Of a stretch of 64,000 bases of DNA, positions 1-8,548 are shown piece after piece. Source of the DNA: Massilia sp. Root335 (GTDB taxonomy: Bacteria > Pseudomonadota > Gammaproteobacteria > Burkholderiales > Burkholderiaceae_D); assembly GCF_001425685.1 (NCBI RefSeq), contig NZ_LMCY01000044.1, forward strand, positions 124,763 through 188,762, in the 5' to 3' direction. Position numbers and translations under genes: made by a program. Under the pieces are notes generated by a model. It had not been told where the DNA came from and searched no databases. It saw only the letters and a program-made list of their open reading frames with translations. Positions within the stretch are counted from its first letter, which is position 1; every line of letters starts with the position of its first letter.

Positions 1-864
1 CTTGATGATCACGCAGCCGGCCGGCAGGTTGAAGCCACCCAGCGACTTGACGCATTCCCACGCGGCATCCGCGTCGGCGATGTTGTTGTACGACAGCTCT
101 TTACCCTGCAGTTGGCGGTAGTTGGCCAGGCTGCCGGCGGCCGGCACGAGGTCGCGGTAGAACGCGGCCGTCTGGTGCGGGTTTTCGCCGTAGCGCATGT
201 CCTGGACTTTTTCGAAGTGCAGGTTCAGCGTCTGCGGGTAGGCGGCGCGGTTCGTGTGATCCTTGTCCGGGCCGAGGCTGGTCAGGTAGTTCGTGATGGC
301 GGCGTCGTATTGCGCCGTGTGCGCGAAGACTTTCTTGGCCAGGCGGAATTTCGTCTCGTAGCCCACACTGCCGGCCGCCTCGCCGGTGCCTTTCATCTCC
401 GCCAGCACCGGACCGTAGTCGGCCGGATCGACGATGACGACGACGTCGCGGTGGTTCTTGGCCGCCGAGCGCAGCATGGTCGGCCCGCCGATGTCGATGT
501 TCTCGATCGCGTCTTCCAGCGAGCACTGTTCCTTGGCGACGGTCGCCTGGAACGGATACAGGTTGACCACCACCATGTCAATCTCCGGAATGCCGTGCTC
601 TTCCAGCTTGGCAACGTGTTCCGGGAAGTCGCGGCGAGCCAGGATGCCGCCGTGGACCTTCGGATGCAGCGTCTTCACGCGGCCATCGAGCATTTCCGGG
701 AAGCCCGTGTAGTCGGCGACTTCGGTCACCGGCACACCATTGTCCTGCAGCAGTTTGGCGGTGCCGCCGGTGGACAGGATGTTCACGCCGAGGGCGGACA
801 GCGCGCGCGCGAAATCGAGGACGCCGGTTTTGTCGGAAACGGAGATGAGTGCTTGTTTGATCAT
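1..864 (-). CDS. purH: PurH, bifunctional AICAR formyltransferase / IMP cyclohydrolase (3' truncated by window edge)
   Basis: PurH catalyses the last two steps of de novo purine synthesis, AICAR to FAICAR to IMP, in the cytosol. The start codon is at 864 and 288 codons are visible before the window edge. The N-terminal MGS-like (IMP cyclohydrolase) domain opens with MIKQALISVSDKTG. It continues with STGGT at about residues 31-35 and KTLHP at 64-68, both typical of PurH. The visible part ends shortly after the formyltransferase domain begins, so its catalytic residues lie outside the window. It is the third gene of dusB-fis-purH, 95 bases downstream of fis. The identity is secure; only the C-terminal half is missing. 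Confidence 0.96.
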   Translation of the reverse strand, partial: MIKQALISVSDKTGVLDFARALSALGVNILSTGGTAKLLQDNGVPVTEVADYTGFPEMLDGRVKTLHPKVHGGILARRDFPEHVAKLEEHGIPEIDMVVVNLYPFQATVAKEQCSLEDAIENIDIGGPTMLRSAAKNHRDVVVIVDPADYGPVLAEMKGTGEAAGSVGYETKFRLAKKVFAHTAQYDAAITNYLTSLGPDKDHTNRAAYPQTLNLHFEKVQDMRYGENPHQTAAFYRDLVPAAGSLANYRQLQGKELSYNNIADADAAWECVKSLGGFNLPAGCVIIK

Positions 865-959
865 GGGAGTGGCCTGTTGAAAAAAATCTGGACGGGCTCG
901 CGCACGCCGGACAAAGGGCCCGACGCACGCCTGCACGCCCCGGCCCCTCCGCCGGCGGC

Positions 960-1193
960 TTACAGCAGCCCGTGCTCCTGCAATTTCTTGCGCAACGTAT
1001 TGCGATTAATGCCCAGCATCTGGGCAGCATGCGACTGATTGCCTTCCGCCCGCGTCATGACGACTTGCAGGATCGGCTTTTCGACGGTCAGAAGCATCAT
1101 GTCGTAGATGTTCGACGGTTTTTGCTCGCCCAGGTCGTTGAAATAGTCTTCGAGGCTTTTTTGAACGACTTCCTGGATACTTTCTTTACTCAT
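960..1193 (-). CDS. fis: Fis family DNA-binding protein
   Basis: This 77-residue protein is a Fis nucleoid-associated regulator, which binds and bends DNA at promoters and recombination sites. The C-terminal helix-turn-helix is clear (NQSHAAQMLGINRNTLRKKL, residues about 52-71), and the length fits betaproteobacterial Fis, which is shorter than the 98-residue E. coli protein. It lies 75 bases downstream of dusB, the conserved dusB-fis arrangement, and 95 bases upstream of purH. In E. coli the dusB-fis operon is growth-rate controlled; nothing in this window shows directly whether that holds here. Confidence 0.93.
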   Translation of the reverse strand: MSKESIQEVVQKSLEDYFNDLGEQKPSNIYDMMLLTVEKPILQVVMTRAEGNQSHAAQMLGINRNTLRKKLQEHGLL

Positions 1194-1268
1194 GTTGCTG
1201 CTTCATCCTGGTTGAATGCTGCTTGTGGCAGCGTTTGTCTCCGAAGTTCTTATTATTTTGACTATCTT

Positions 1269-2291
1269 TTAGGCGGCAATCGCAGCATCTGCATGCGCGG
1301 GCCGGTATTGTAACCGCTCGCCATACCGGTGTTGCGATTTAAAAAATTCATCGACGGCGGCCAATTGTTCGGCCGTCGATTCCATCCGGTTCATGCGCTG
1401 GCGGAATTCTTCGCCGCCGGGCAAGTCCTCGACATACCAGCCGATATGCTTGCGCGCCGTGCGTACGCCCAGGTATTCGCCATAGAAGGCGTAGTGGGCC
1501 GGCAAGTGTTCGTTCATCAGTTCGCGCACCTCGTCCACCAGCGGCGCCGGCAGGTAGTCGCCCGTGCGCAGGAAGTAATCGATTTCGCGGCAGATCCAGG
1601 GACGCCCCTGGGCGGCGCGGCCGATCATGACGGCATCGGCCCCCGTATAGTCGAGCACGAACTTCGCCTTGTCCGGCGTCGTGATGTCGCCGTTGGCCAC
1701 GACGGGAATCCCGACGGCGGCCTTGACGGCGGCGATGGTGTCGTATTCCGCGTCGCCCTTGTAGCCGTCGGCGCGGGTGCGGCCGTGCAGGGTCAGCATG
1801 GCGATGCCGGCTTGCTCGGCCATTCGGGCAATGGTCAGCGCGTTCTTGTTTTCGCGGTCCCAGCCGGTGCGGAATTTCAGGGTGACGGGCACGTCGACGG
1901 CGTTCACGACGGCGTCCAGGATGCGCTGCACGAGGTCTTCATGCTGCAGCAGCGCCGAGCCGCACCAGTTGTTGCACACCTTCTTGACGGGGCACCCCAT
2001 GTTGATGTCGATGATCTGGGCGCCGCGCTCGACGTTGAACCTGGCGCATTCGGCCAGGTCGTGCGGGTCGGCGCCGGCGATCTGCACGGCTTTCGGCTCC
2101 ATCTCGCCCGCGTGGTCGGTACGGCGCGAACTCTTCTCGCTGGCCCACAGGCGCGGATTCGACGCCGCCATCTCGGACACCGCATAGCCCGCGCCCAGCT
2201 TCTTGCACAGTTGGCGGAACGGACGGTCGGTCACCCCGGCCATCGGGGCGACGAAGACATTATTGCGCAGCGTATAGGGACCAATTTGCAC
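1269..2291 (-). CDS. dusB: tRNA-dihydrouridine synthase DusB
   Basis: DusB is an FMN-dependent enzyme that reduces uridine to dihydrouridine in the D-loop of tRNAs. The 340-residue protein has the N-terminal FMN-barrel segment VFVAPMAGVTDRPFR and the active-site region NMGCPVKKVCN, whose cysteine is the general acid in the family. HGRTRADGYKG and VVANGDI follow, also as expected. The reading frame begins with GTG at 2291, and the next residues (QIGPYTLRN) match the usual DusB N-terminus. It heads dusB-fis-purH. Its position upstream of fis distinguishes it from dusA and dusC. Confidence 0.95.
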   Translation of the reverse strand: MQIGPYTLRNNVFVAPMAGVTDRPFRQLCKKLGAGYAVSEMAASNPRLWASEKSSRRTDHAGEMEPKAVQIAGADPHDLAECARFNVERGAQIIDINMGCPVKKVCNNWCGSALLQHEDLVQRILDAVVNAVDVPVTLKFRTGWDRENKNALTIARMAEQAGIAMLTLHGRTRADGYKGDAEYDTIAAVKAAVGIPVVANGDITTPDKAKFVLDYTGADAVMIGRAAQGRPWICREIDYFLRTGDYLPAPLVDEVRELMNEHLPAHYAFYGEYLGVRTARKHIGWYVEDLPGGEEFRQRMNRMESTAEQLAAVDEFFKSQHRYGERLQYRPAHADAAIAA

Positions 2292-2421
2292 GGCAGAAAA
2301 TCACGGGAAGCAACGGGAACTCGCTATTTTACCCGAAGTGCTGCTTAATTTATCAGCACATTTTTTTGCTGAATTGTTGCGCACGTACCAGAAAACACTT
2401 GCCAATTCCGCCAGCATGCCG

Positions 2422-3096
2422 TCAAGGCAGTTCATCCAGCACCGCGGGACGCAGATGGTCGACCTCGCCCCAGCTGTGCAATACGAGGCTGCCCGTGGCC
2501 GGCTCGAAGCGGAAACGGTTGATGCTGGCGTTATAGACCTTGAAGTCGCGCGGGGTTTCCAGCGACAGTCCGCGCGCGAGCCGGTAGGCGCATTCCAGCA
2601 CGCCGCCGTGGGCGACGAGCGCGATGGTCTTGCCCGGGCAGGCCGCCGCCAGCGCCAGGATGGCGCCGGTGGCGCGATCGAAGAAGGCGCGAAAGCTCTC
2701 TCCGACATTGCGACCCGGCGGCAGGCGGGCATCGACGTCGCGCGCCTGCCAGGCGGCGAATTCGAGCGGGAAACGCTGCTCGATCTCGCTGTACAGCAAG
2801 CCTTCGAAGCCGCCGTAGCCGCGTTCGCGCAGCGCCGGTTCGATCTCCAGCGCCAGGCCGCGGGCATCGGCCACGGCCTGGGCCGTCTGGCGGGCCCGCC
2901 GCAAATCGCTCGCGACGAGGACGTCGATGGATTCCGGCGCCAGCGCGCCCGCCAGCAGCGCGGCCTGGCGCTCGCCCTCGCCGTTCAGCGGAATGTCCAG
3001 GTGGCCCTGCAGGCGGCGTTCAGCGTTCCAGGCCGTTTCGCCGTGGCGGATCAGGAGGATGTCGGTGGGTGCTGCGGATGCGTTCGTTGTCGTCAT
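2422..3096 (-). CDS. Histidine phosphatase family protein (GpmB/CobC-like)
   Basis: This is a 224-residue cytosolic phosphatase of the histidine phosphatase superfamily. The phosphate-binding motif is RHGE at residues 17-20, within LLIRHGETAWN, followed by the typical LQGHLDIPLN. The second catalytic histidine lies in LVAHGGVLE near the C-terminus. The substrate cannot be read from sequence: phosphoglycerate mutase-like and CobC (alpha-ribazole phosphatase)-like roles are both possible, and no cobalamin genes are nearby. It lies 81 bases downstream of the PEBP-like gene on the same strand, so cotranscription with the tyrS-dtd block is plausible. Confidence 0.85.
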   Translation of the reverse strand: MTTTNASAAPTDILLIRHGETAWNAERRLQGHLDIPLNGEGERQAALLAGALAPESIDVLVASDLRRARQTAQAVADARGLALEIEPALRERGYGGFEGLLYSEIEQRFPLEFAAWQARDVDARLPPGRNVGESFRAFFDRATGAILALAAACPGKTIALVAHGGVLECAYRLARGLSLETPRDFKVYNASINRFRFEPATGSLVLHSWGEVDHLRPAVLDELP

Positions 3097-3177
3097 GCGG
3101 ATGCGCCGCCCCGCACCGCGGAGCGATCGTTCATGGCGGCCCGGCGGACCGGGCGGCCGTAGGTAGAGTGAAACCGG

Positions 3178-3852
3178 TCAGGAAGGCTGGCCGGTCAGAT
3201 TGCCCGCCACGTCGGGATTGAGCGAATACACGCCGAAGATCTTCGCCTCGTCCAGGATGTGCCCCGTGATGGCCAGGCGCGCTTCCTTGCCGGTGAAAGG
3301 CCCATCCAGCGGCAGCCGCGGAATGTCGAGGGCATACAGCGTGAACACATAGGTATGGACGCGCTCGTCGTTCCACGGCGGGCACGGGCCGTCGTAGCCA
3401 AAATATTCGCCGGCCATGTCGGGATCGTTCGCGAACCAGCCCGTGTAATCGTTGATGCCGTGACGCAACTGGTGCTCCGTGCCGTTCTTGATCGTGAACG
3501 GCACGAGGGGCCCGCTCTTGCCGCCCGGGGTGACCATGTCCGAGAACAGGCCTTCGGCGAAGGATTTCAGGCAGACGGGAATGTCGACCAGCGACCAGTG
3601 ATAGAAATCCGTCCGCGGCAGCGTATCGGGGACGGTCCGGCCCTCCTGGTTCACGTTGCTGCCGTCCGTCGGCACGTCGAGGTCGTGCACGAGCAGCGCC
3701 AGCGACTGCGTACCGGCCGGCACGTCGTCCCAGGCGATATGCGGGCTGCGGTTGCTCGACAGCTTGATATGGGTGCCGGGGTTCATCTCGGCGAACGCAC
3801 ATCTGGGCGGAATCATGTCGCCCTCGGTAAAGGAATCGCTCCAGATCTTCAT
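3178..3852 (-). CDS. YbhB/YbcL family PEBP-like protein
   Basis: This 224-residue member of the phosphatidylethanolamine-binding protein family resembles E. coli YbhB/YbcL (Raf kinase inhibitor-like fold). Features include SPHIAWDDVPAGTQSLALL, the HDLDVP segment and the GYDGPCPPW ligand-pocket region. The start at 3852 (MKIWSDSF) has a good ribosome-binding site (AGGGAGA) just upstream; a longer in-frame extension back to 3939 is rich in Arg and lacks similarity, so I reject it. It contains an insertion around DGSNVNQEGRTVPDTLPRTD, seen in the longer bacterial members. The in vivo role of these proteins is unknown. It sits between dtd and a histidine phosphatase. Confidence 0.85.
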   Translation of the reverse strand: MKIWSDSFTEGDMIPPRCAFAEMNPGTHIKLSSNRSPHIAWDDVPAGTQSLALLVHDLDVPTDGSNVNQEGRTVPDTLPRTDFYHWSLVDIPVCLKSFAEGLFSDMVTPGGKSGPLVPFTIKNGTEHQLRHGINDYTGWFANDPDMAGEYFGYDGPCPPWNDERVHTYVFTLYALDIPRLPLDGPFTGKEARLAITGHILDEAKIFGVYSLNPDVAGNLTGQPS

Positions 3853-3913
3853 GATTAGTCTCCCTGCCATCCGCTCACCGTAAGACCGCCGCCGCGGCGC
3901 GCAGTTTCCCCTT

Positions 3914-4372
3914 TCAGCTCGCGACCCGGGGTGGATCAATACGCAGCCAGAACGTCACCGGCCCGTCGTTGATCAGCGCCACCTTCATGTCGGCGCCGAA
4001 ACGGCCCGTTTCGACGATACCGTGACGCTCGCGCGCCTGGCGCACGACATGGTCGAACAGCCGCCGCCCGTCCTCGGGCGCGGCGGCCGGGGAAAACGAC
4101 GGCCGCGTGCCCGAACGGGTGTCGGCCGCCAGCGTGAACTGCGGCACGAGCAGCAGGCCGCCCGCCACGTCCGTCACGCTGCGGTTCATCTTGCCGGCGT
4201 CGTCCGAAAACACGCGGTACGTCAGCAGTTTCGCCAGCAGCGCGTCGGCCTCGCGTTCCGTGTCGCCCTTTTCCGCGCACACGAGCACCATCAGCCCGCG
4301 GCCGATGGCACCCGTGACTTCGCCGTCGACCGTAACGCTGGCCTCGCCGACCCGCTGCAGCAGGCCGATCAT
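3914..4372 (-). CDS. dtd: D-aminoacyl-tRNA deacylase
   Basis: Dtd hydrolyses D-aminoacyl-tRNA (for example D-Tyr-tRNA), protecting translation from D-amino acids. The 152-residue product starts MIGLLQRVGEASVTVDG. It carries the active-site signatures LLLVPQFTLAAD and SGTRPSFSPAA, and ends with NDGPVTFWL, all diagnostic. The ATG overlaps the tyrS stop codon as ATGA (4369-4372), so the two are translationally coupled. The pairing makes sense because TyrRS is the main source of mischarged D-Tyr-tRNA. The 61-base gap to the next gene suggests the transcript may continue. Confidence 0.96.
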   Translation of the reverse strand: MIGLLQRVGEASVTVDGEVTGAIGRGLMVLVCAEKGDTEREADALLAKLLTYRVFSDDAGKMNRSVTDVAGGLLLVPQFTLAADTRSGTRPSFSPAAAPEDGRRLFDHVVRQARERHGIVETGRFGADMKVALINDGPVTFWLRIDPPRVAS

Positions 4373-5643
4373 GCGGAGAGCGTGACGCGGGCGAACTTGC
4401 GCTTGCCCACCTGCAGCACGAACGTGCCGGCCTGGACCTGCAACGCCTTGTCGGCCACGACCGTGCCGTCGATGCGCACGCCGCCCTGGTCGATCATGCG
4501 CATGGCTTCCGAGCTGGACGCGCACAGGCCGGCCTGGCGCAGCAGCTGGGGCAGGCCCAGCGGCGCGCCTTTGACGTCGACTTCCGGCACGTCGTCCGGG
4601 ATGCCGCCCTTGGAGCGGTTGACGAAGTCGGCCAGCGCATCCTCGGCGGCCTGCTGCGAGTGGAAGCGGGCGACGATTTCCTGGGCCAGCGCGACCTTCG
4701 CATCGCGCGGGTTGCGGCCGCCTGCCACCTCCGCTTTCAACGCGGCCAGATCCTGAATGGAACGGAACGACAGCAGCTCGTAGTACTTCCACATCATGAC
4801 GTCCGAGATGCTCATCAGCTTGCCGAACATCGTGTTGGCCGGTTCGGTGATGCCGATATAGTTGTTCTTGGACTTGGACATCTTTTCGACGCCGTCCAGG
4901 CCTTCCAGCAACGGCATGGTCAGGATGCACTGCGGCTCCTGGCCGTAGTCTTTTTGCAGCTCGCGGCCCACAAGCAGATTAAATTTCTGGTCCGTTCCAC
5001 CCAGCTCAAGGTCCGCTTTCAAAGCGACGGAATCGTAGCCCTGCATCAAAGGATAGAGGAACTCATGCACCGAGATCGGGGTCCCACTCTTGTAGCGCTT
5101 GGTGAAGTCGTCGCGCTCCATCATGCGGGCCACGGTGTAGCGCGAGGACAATTGAATCATGCCGCGCGCACCGAGCGCGTCACACCACTCGGAGTTGTAG
5201 CGGATTTCCGTGCGCGCCGCATCGAGCACGAGCGACGCCTGCTTGAAGTAGGTCGCGGCGTTGGTTTCGATCTGTTCGCGGGTCAGCGGCGGGCGGGTGG
5301 CGTTGCGGCCCGACGGGTCGCCGATCATCGACGTGAAGTCGCCGATCAGGAAGATCACCTGGTGGCCGAGGTCCTGCAGCTGGCGCAGTTTGTTCAGCAC
5401 GACGGTGTGGCCGAGGTGCAGGTCGGGCGCCGTCGGATCCAGGCCCAGCTTGATGCGCAGCGGTGTGCCGCTCTGTTCCGAACGGGCCAGTTTCTGGGCA
5501 AATTCGCTCTCGATCAGCAGCTCGTCCACTCCGCGCTTGGTGATGGCGAGGGCTTCCAGGACGGCATCGCTCAGAGGCAGGAGCGCCGGGCCGGCCGCTG
5601 GCGTTGCAATTTTTGCATTACCAGAAATTTCTGGAGAAGTCAT
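4369..5643 (-). CDS. tyrS: Tyrosyl-tRNA synthetase
   Basis: TyrRS, 424 residues, charges tRNA-Tyr with tyrosine. The class I HIGH-type motif is HLGH at residues 76-79 and the KMSKS loop is exact at 254-258. A C-terminal S4-like RNA-binding domain follows (SSEAMRMIDQGGVRIDG). The N-terminal extension of about 25 residues before the catalytic domain is not conserved. It is divergent from the M23 peptidase gene across a 160-base intergenic region and coupled to dtd by an ATGA overlap. The gene order M23-peptidase / tyrS / dtd is conserved in related betaproteobacteria. Confidence 0.96.
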   Translation of the reverse strand: MTSPEISGNAKIATPAAGPALLPLSDAVLEALAITKRGVDELLIESEFAQKLARSEQSGTPLRIKLGLDPTAPDLHLGHTVVLNKLRQLQDLGHQVIFLIGDFTSMIGDPSGRNATRPPLTREQIETNAATYFKQASLVLDAARTEIRYNSEWCDALGARGMIQLSSRYTVARMMERDDFTKRYKSGTPISVHEFLYPLMQGYDSVALKADLELGGTDQKFNLLVGRELQKDYGQEPQCILTMPLLEGLDGVEKMSKSKNNYIGITEPANTMFGKLMSISDVMMWKYYELLSFRSIQDLAALKAEVAGGRNPRDAKVALAQEIVARFHSQQAAEDALADFVNRSKGGIPDDVPEVDVKGAPLGLPQLLRQAGLCASSSEAMRMIDQGGVRIDGTVVADKALQVQAGTFVLQVGKRKFARVTLSA

Positions 5644-5673
5644 AAAAATCTTGTAGGAAAAGGGCTAAAACGG

Positions 5674-5700
5674 TTGTAAGACCCGGTAGTTTGATATAAT
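5674..5700 (+). promoter_or_regulatory. Probable sigma-70 promoter for the M23 peptidase gene
   Basis: A perfect -10 hexamer TATAAT (5695-5700) is preceded by TTGTAA (5674-5679) with a short 15-base spacer, or GTTGTA with 16. It lies in the divergent tyrS/M23 intergenic region and would give a leader of about 100 bases before the ATG at 5804. The spacer is shorter than ideal, so the -10 assignment is firmer than the -35. Confidence 0.5.
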
Positions 5701-5803
5701 TCGCGATCCCGTCAATCTTGCCGCACGAAAAGTTTCAACGACAACACTAATAACAACGACAAATGGTCTTGGGCTGTTCAAGCGGTAAATTTTAACTGAT
5801 TGC

Positions 5804-7162
5804 ATGAACCCAATACAGAAAATCACCGGCAAGCGCTGGTTTGGCCTGGCTGAAACGAGCCGCAAAACCCGCATCGTCGCCGGGGGTGCCGCAGCCCTGG
5901 CACTGTGCGCCTTCGGCGCCACCGCCGTCGCACCGATCGCACCGGACGCATCCGACATGCCGGTCAAGTCGGTCGCGCAAGACCTGCAACTGCCGAACCT
6001 GGCAGACCAGATCGCGGCCCTCCAGCAAGACCAGCAGCAATTCATCCACGAAGAACGCATCCGTCCCGGCGACTCGCTCGGCGCCGTGTTCAACCGTCTC
6101 GGCATCGAAGACCAGCAGGCCCAGGCCTTCGTCCGCGCCGACAAGGTCGCCCGCTCCATCCTCTCGCTCAAGACCGGCAAGCGCATCCAGGCCGAGACGG
6201 ACGAGAACGGCCTGCTGCTGAGCCTGCACGCGACGATCGCCGACAAAGATCAGTTCAAGACCGTCACCGTGACGCGCAAGGGCGACAAATTCGTCTCCAA
6301 CACGGCCCCGGCCCAGCTCGAGCGCCGCGTCGAGATGCGTTCGCGCAACATCAACAGCTCGCTGTACGCCGCCACCGACGACGCCAGCGACGGCAGCCAG
6401 ATTCCGGATTCCGTCGTCAACCAGATCATCGAGATGTTCTCGACGAGCATCGACTTCCGCTCGGACCTGAAGCGCGGCGACCATTTTAATGTCGTCTACG
6501 AAACCTACTGGCTGGACGGCGAGATGGTGCGCACGGGCCGCATCCTGGCCGGCGAATTCGTCAACCGCGGCGTCGCCTACCAGTCCGTCTGGTACGAAGA
6601 CCCCATCAGCCACCAGGGCAGCTACTACAGCCTGGACGGCAAGGCGCTGAAGAAAGCGTTCCTGAAATCGCCGGTGGCGTTCAACCGCATCTCGTCGGGC
6701 TTCTCGATGCGCATGCACCCGGTGTTCGGCGTCTGGAAGAAGCACGAAGGCGTCGACTTCGCGGCGCCGATGGGCACCCCGATCAAGGCGTCGGGCGACG
6801 GCGTCGTCGACTTCGTCGGCACCCAGAACGGCTACGGCAACGTGGTCATGCTCAAGCACTGGTCGAACTACAGCACGGTCTACGGCCACATGAGCCGCTT
6901 CGCCGGCGGCCTGCACCGCGGACAGAAAGTGGCGCAGGGCGACGTGATCGGCTACGTCGGCGCGACGGGCTGGGCGACGGGCCCGCACCTGCACTACGAA
7001 TTCCGCATCGGCGGCCACGCCACCGACCCGATGGCGCTGAAGAACCTGCAGCAGCAGCCTTTGACGCCGGGCGAAATGAGCCGCTTCAAGATGGCCGCCG
7101 CCGAGATGTCGCACCGCTTCTCGCTGCTCTCGCCGGCCGGCAACGCGATGGCCGCACGCTGA
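5804..7162 (+). CDS. M23 family metallopeptidase (murein endopeptidase, MepM-like)
   Basis: This 452-residue zinc endopeptidase is predicted to cut peptidoglycan cross-links in the periplasm. Residues about 25-45 form a single N-terminal membrane anchor or uncleaved signal. A LysM-like/OapA-like segment follows (RPGDSLGAVFNRLGI), then a middle domain. The C-terminal LytM domain has metal ligands H314 and D318 (HEGVDFAAP) and the catalytic HLH at 395-397, so it looks active. It resembles E. coli MepM/YebA. It is divergent from tyrS and followed by a strong terminator and anmK, which links it to cell-wall turnover and recycling. Confidence 0.93.
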   Translation: MNPIQKITGKRWFGLAETSRKTRIVAGGAAALALCAFGATAVAPIAPDASDMPVKSVAQDLQLPNLADQIAALQQDQQQFIHEERIRPGDSLGAVFNRLGIEDQQAQAFVRADKVARSILSLKTGKRIQAETDENGLLLSLHATIADKDQFKTVTVTRKGDKFVSNTAPAQLERRVEMRSRNINSSLYAATDDASDGSQIPDSVVNQIIEMFSTSIDFRSDLKRGDHFNVVYETYWLDGEMVRTGRILAGEFVNRGVAYQSVWYEDPISHQGSYYSLDGKALKKAFLKSPVAFNRISSGFSMRMHPVFGVWKKHEGVDFAAPMGTPIKASGDGVVDFVGTQNGYGNVVMLKHWSNYSTVYGHMSRFAGGLHRGQKVAQGDVIGYVGATGWATGPHLHYEFRIGGHATDPMALKNLQQQPLTPGEMSRFKMAAAEMSHRFSLLSPAGNAMAAR

Positions 7163-7183
7163 TCCTTCAGCTTTCCGATATAG

Positions 7184-7221
7184 ACGCCTTGCACGGCATG
7201 CCGGCAAGGCGTTTTGCTTTT
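7184..7221 (+). terminator. Rho-independent terminator after the M23 gene
   Basis: The perfect 9-base stem ACGCCTTGC / GCAAGGCGT (7184-7192 with 7204-7212) encloses an 11-base loop and runs into a T-rich stretch (TTTTGCTTTT). It stands between the M23 stop codon and the anmK start, so anmK may need its own promoter or read-through. Confidence 0.8.
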
Positions 7222-7232
7222 AGGAATCGATA

Positions 7233-8324
7233 ATGGCATCCACCCTCTACATCGGCCTGATGTCCGGCACGAGCCTGGACGGCGTCGACGGCGTGCTGGC
7301 CGACTTTTCCGGGCGCGGCATCCGCACGCTGGACGCCGCCTTCACGCCGTTTCCGGCCGACCTGCGCGCCGAACTGATGGCCCTGCAGGCCGCCAGCGCC
7401 AACGAACTGGAGCGCGAGGCGCTGGCCGCGAACGCGCTGGCGCGCTGCTACGCCGACTGCGTCCGGACGCTGGCCGCGGCGGCGCCCGGCCCGGTCCGCG
7501 CCGTCGCCGTGCATGGCCAGACCATCCGCCACCGCCCCGAACTGGGTTTTACGCGCCAGACCAATAATCCCGCCCTGCTGGCCGAGCTCACCGGCATCGA
7601 CGTCATCGCCGACTTCCGCAGCCGCGACGTCGCCGCCGGCGGCCAGGGCGCGCCCCTCGTGCCGGCGTTCCACGAAGCCCGCTTCGGCAAGCGCGGGCAG
7701 GTGCGCGTCGTCGTCAACATCGGCGGCATCGGCAACATCAGCGTGCTGCACGGCGACGGCCGCGTGAACGGCTACGACACCGGCCCCGGCAACGTGCTGA
7801 TGGATTTGTGGATCGCGCGCCACCGCGGCCTCCCGTACGACCAGGATGGCGCCTGGGCGGCCACCGGCCAGGTCGACACGCCCCTGCTCGACCTCCTGCT
7901 GGACGAACCGTACTTTCGCCAGCCGCCGCCCAAGAGCACGGGCCGCGACCTGTTCCACGCGCAATGGCTCGATGCGAAGCTGGCGCAGCGTCCGGGCGTG
8001 GCGCCGGCCGACGTGCAGGCAACGTTGACGCGGCTGACGGCCGTGACCATCGCCCGCGCCATCCGGGACGAGGCCGCCGCGCAGGCCGTCTACGTCTGCG
8101 GCGGCGGCGCCTACAACGGCGTGCTGCTGCGCGACATCGCCGCCGCGCTCGGCGGGGGGATTCCCGTCGCGTCGACCGAGACGCTGGGCGTCGCGCCGAA
8201 CCGCGTCGAAGCCCTCGCCTTCGCCTGGCTGGGCTACCGTTTCCTGCGCCGCCAGCCGGGCAATCTGCCGGCGGTGACGGGGGCGGCAGGGCCGCGCATC
8301 CTGGGCGCCTTGTATCCGGCCTGA
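7233..8324 (+). CDS. anmK: Anhydro-N-acetylmuramic acid kinase
   Basis: AnmK converts anhydro-MurNAc from recycled peptidoglycan to MurNAc-6-phosphate. The 363-residue protein begins with the family signature GLMSGTSLDGVDG (residues about 8-20). It has the internal motifs VHGQTIRH, DFRSRDVAAGGQGAPLVP and NIGGIGNIS, and the C-terminal nucleotide-binding CGGGAYN. Length and motifs are complete. Together with the upstream M23 endopeptidase it forms a murein turnover and recycling pair, an arrangement conserved in Oxalobacteraceae. In related genomes erpA usually lies close by; here about 5.5 kb of accessory DNA intervenes. Confidence 0.96.
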   Translation: MASTLYIGLMSGTSLDGVDGVLADFSGRGIRTLDAAFTPFPADLRAELMALQAASANELEREALAANALARCYADCVRTLAAAAPGPVRAVAVHGQTIRHRPELGFTRQTNNPALLAELTGIDVIADFRSRDVAAGGQGAPLVPAFHEARFGKRGQVRVVVNIGGIGNISVLHGDGRVNGYDTGPGNVLMDLWIARHRGLPYDQDGAWAATGQVDTPLLDLLLDEPYFRQPPPKSTGRDLFHAQWLDAKLAQRPGVAPADVQATLTRLTAVTIARAIRDEAAAQAVYVCGGGAYNGVLLRDIAAALGGGIPVASTETLGVAPNRVEALAFAWLGYRFLRRQPGNLPAVTGAAGPRILGALYPA

Positions 8325-8329
8325 CGCCG

Positions 8330-8490
8330 TTTGCGACAAAACCACGGACGCCTCCGCAGGGCGGGCATTTGGGGCCGGGGGCCCCAAATGAAACGTGCCC
8401 ACGCGCGACGTTCGCGTCGCGCATGCATCCGCGTGGGCGGAGGACCGCCCACCCTACGATATTTGGTGCGACAAAACCACGTGCGCCTTC
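8330..8490. repeat. Composite palindromic intergenic repeat element
   Basis: The intergenic stretch after anmK holds no gene but is dense in repeats. The 15-mer TGCGACAAAACCACG occurs twice in direct orientation (8332-8346 and 8467-8481). Between the copies lie a perfect 10-base inverted repeat CATTTGGGGC / GCCCCAAATG (8366-8375, 8381-8390) and the palindrome GTGGGCGG-AGGA-CCGCCCAC (8433-8452), followed by CCTACG. Close relatives of this last palindrome recur near 35355 and 39818. The structure suggests a REP/MITE-like non-coding element; no transposase is present. Confidence 0.7.
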
Positions 8491-8548
8491 TCAGCGGCAC
8501 GCGGCACTTGTACCATTGTGACTACCCAATACGCTTGAGAAAGACATC

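Noticed and set aside
3914..4930. 338-codon frame suggesting a longer dtd
   Set aside because: The extra N-terminal residues overlap tyrS on the same strand in another frame. Dtd is normally about 150 residues, matching the start at 4372.
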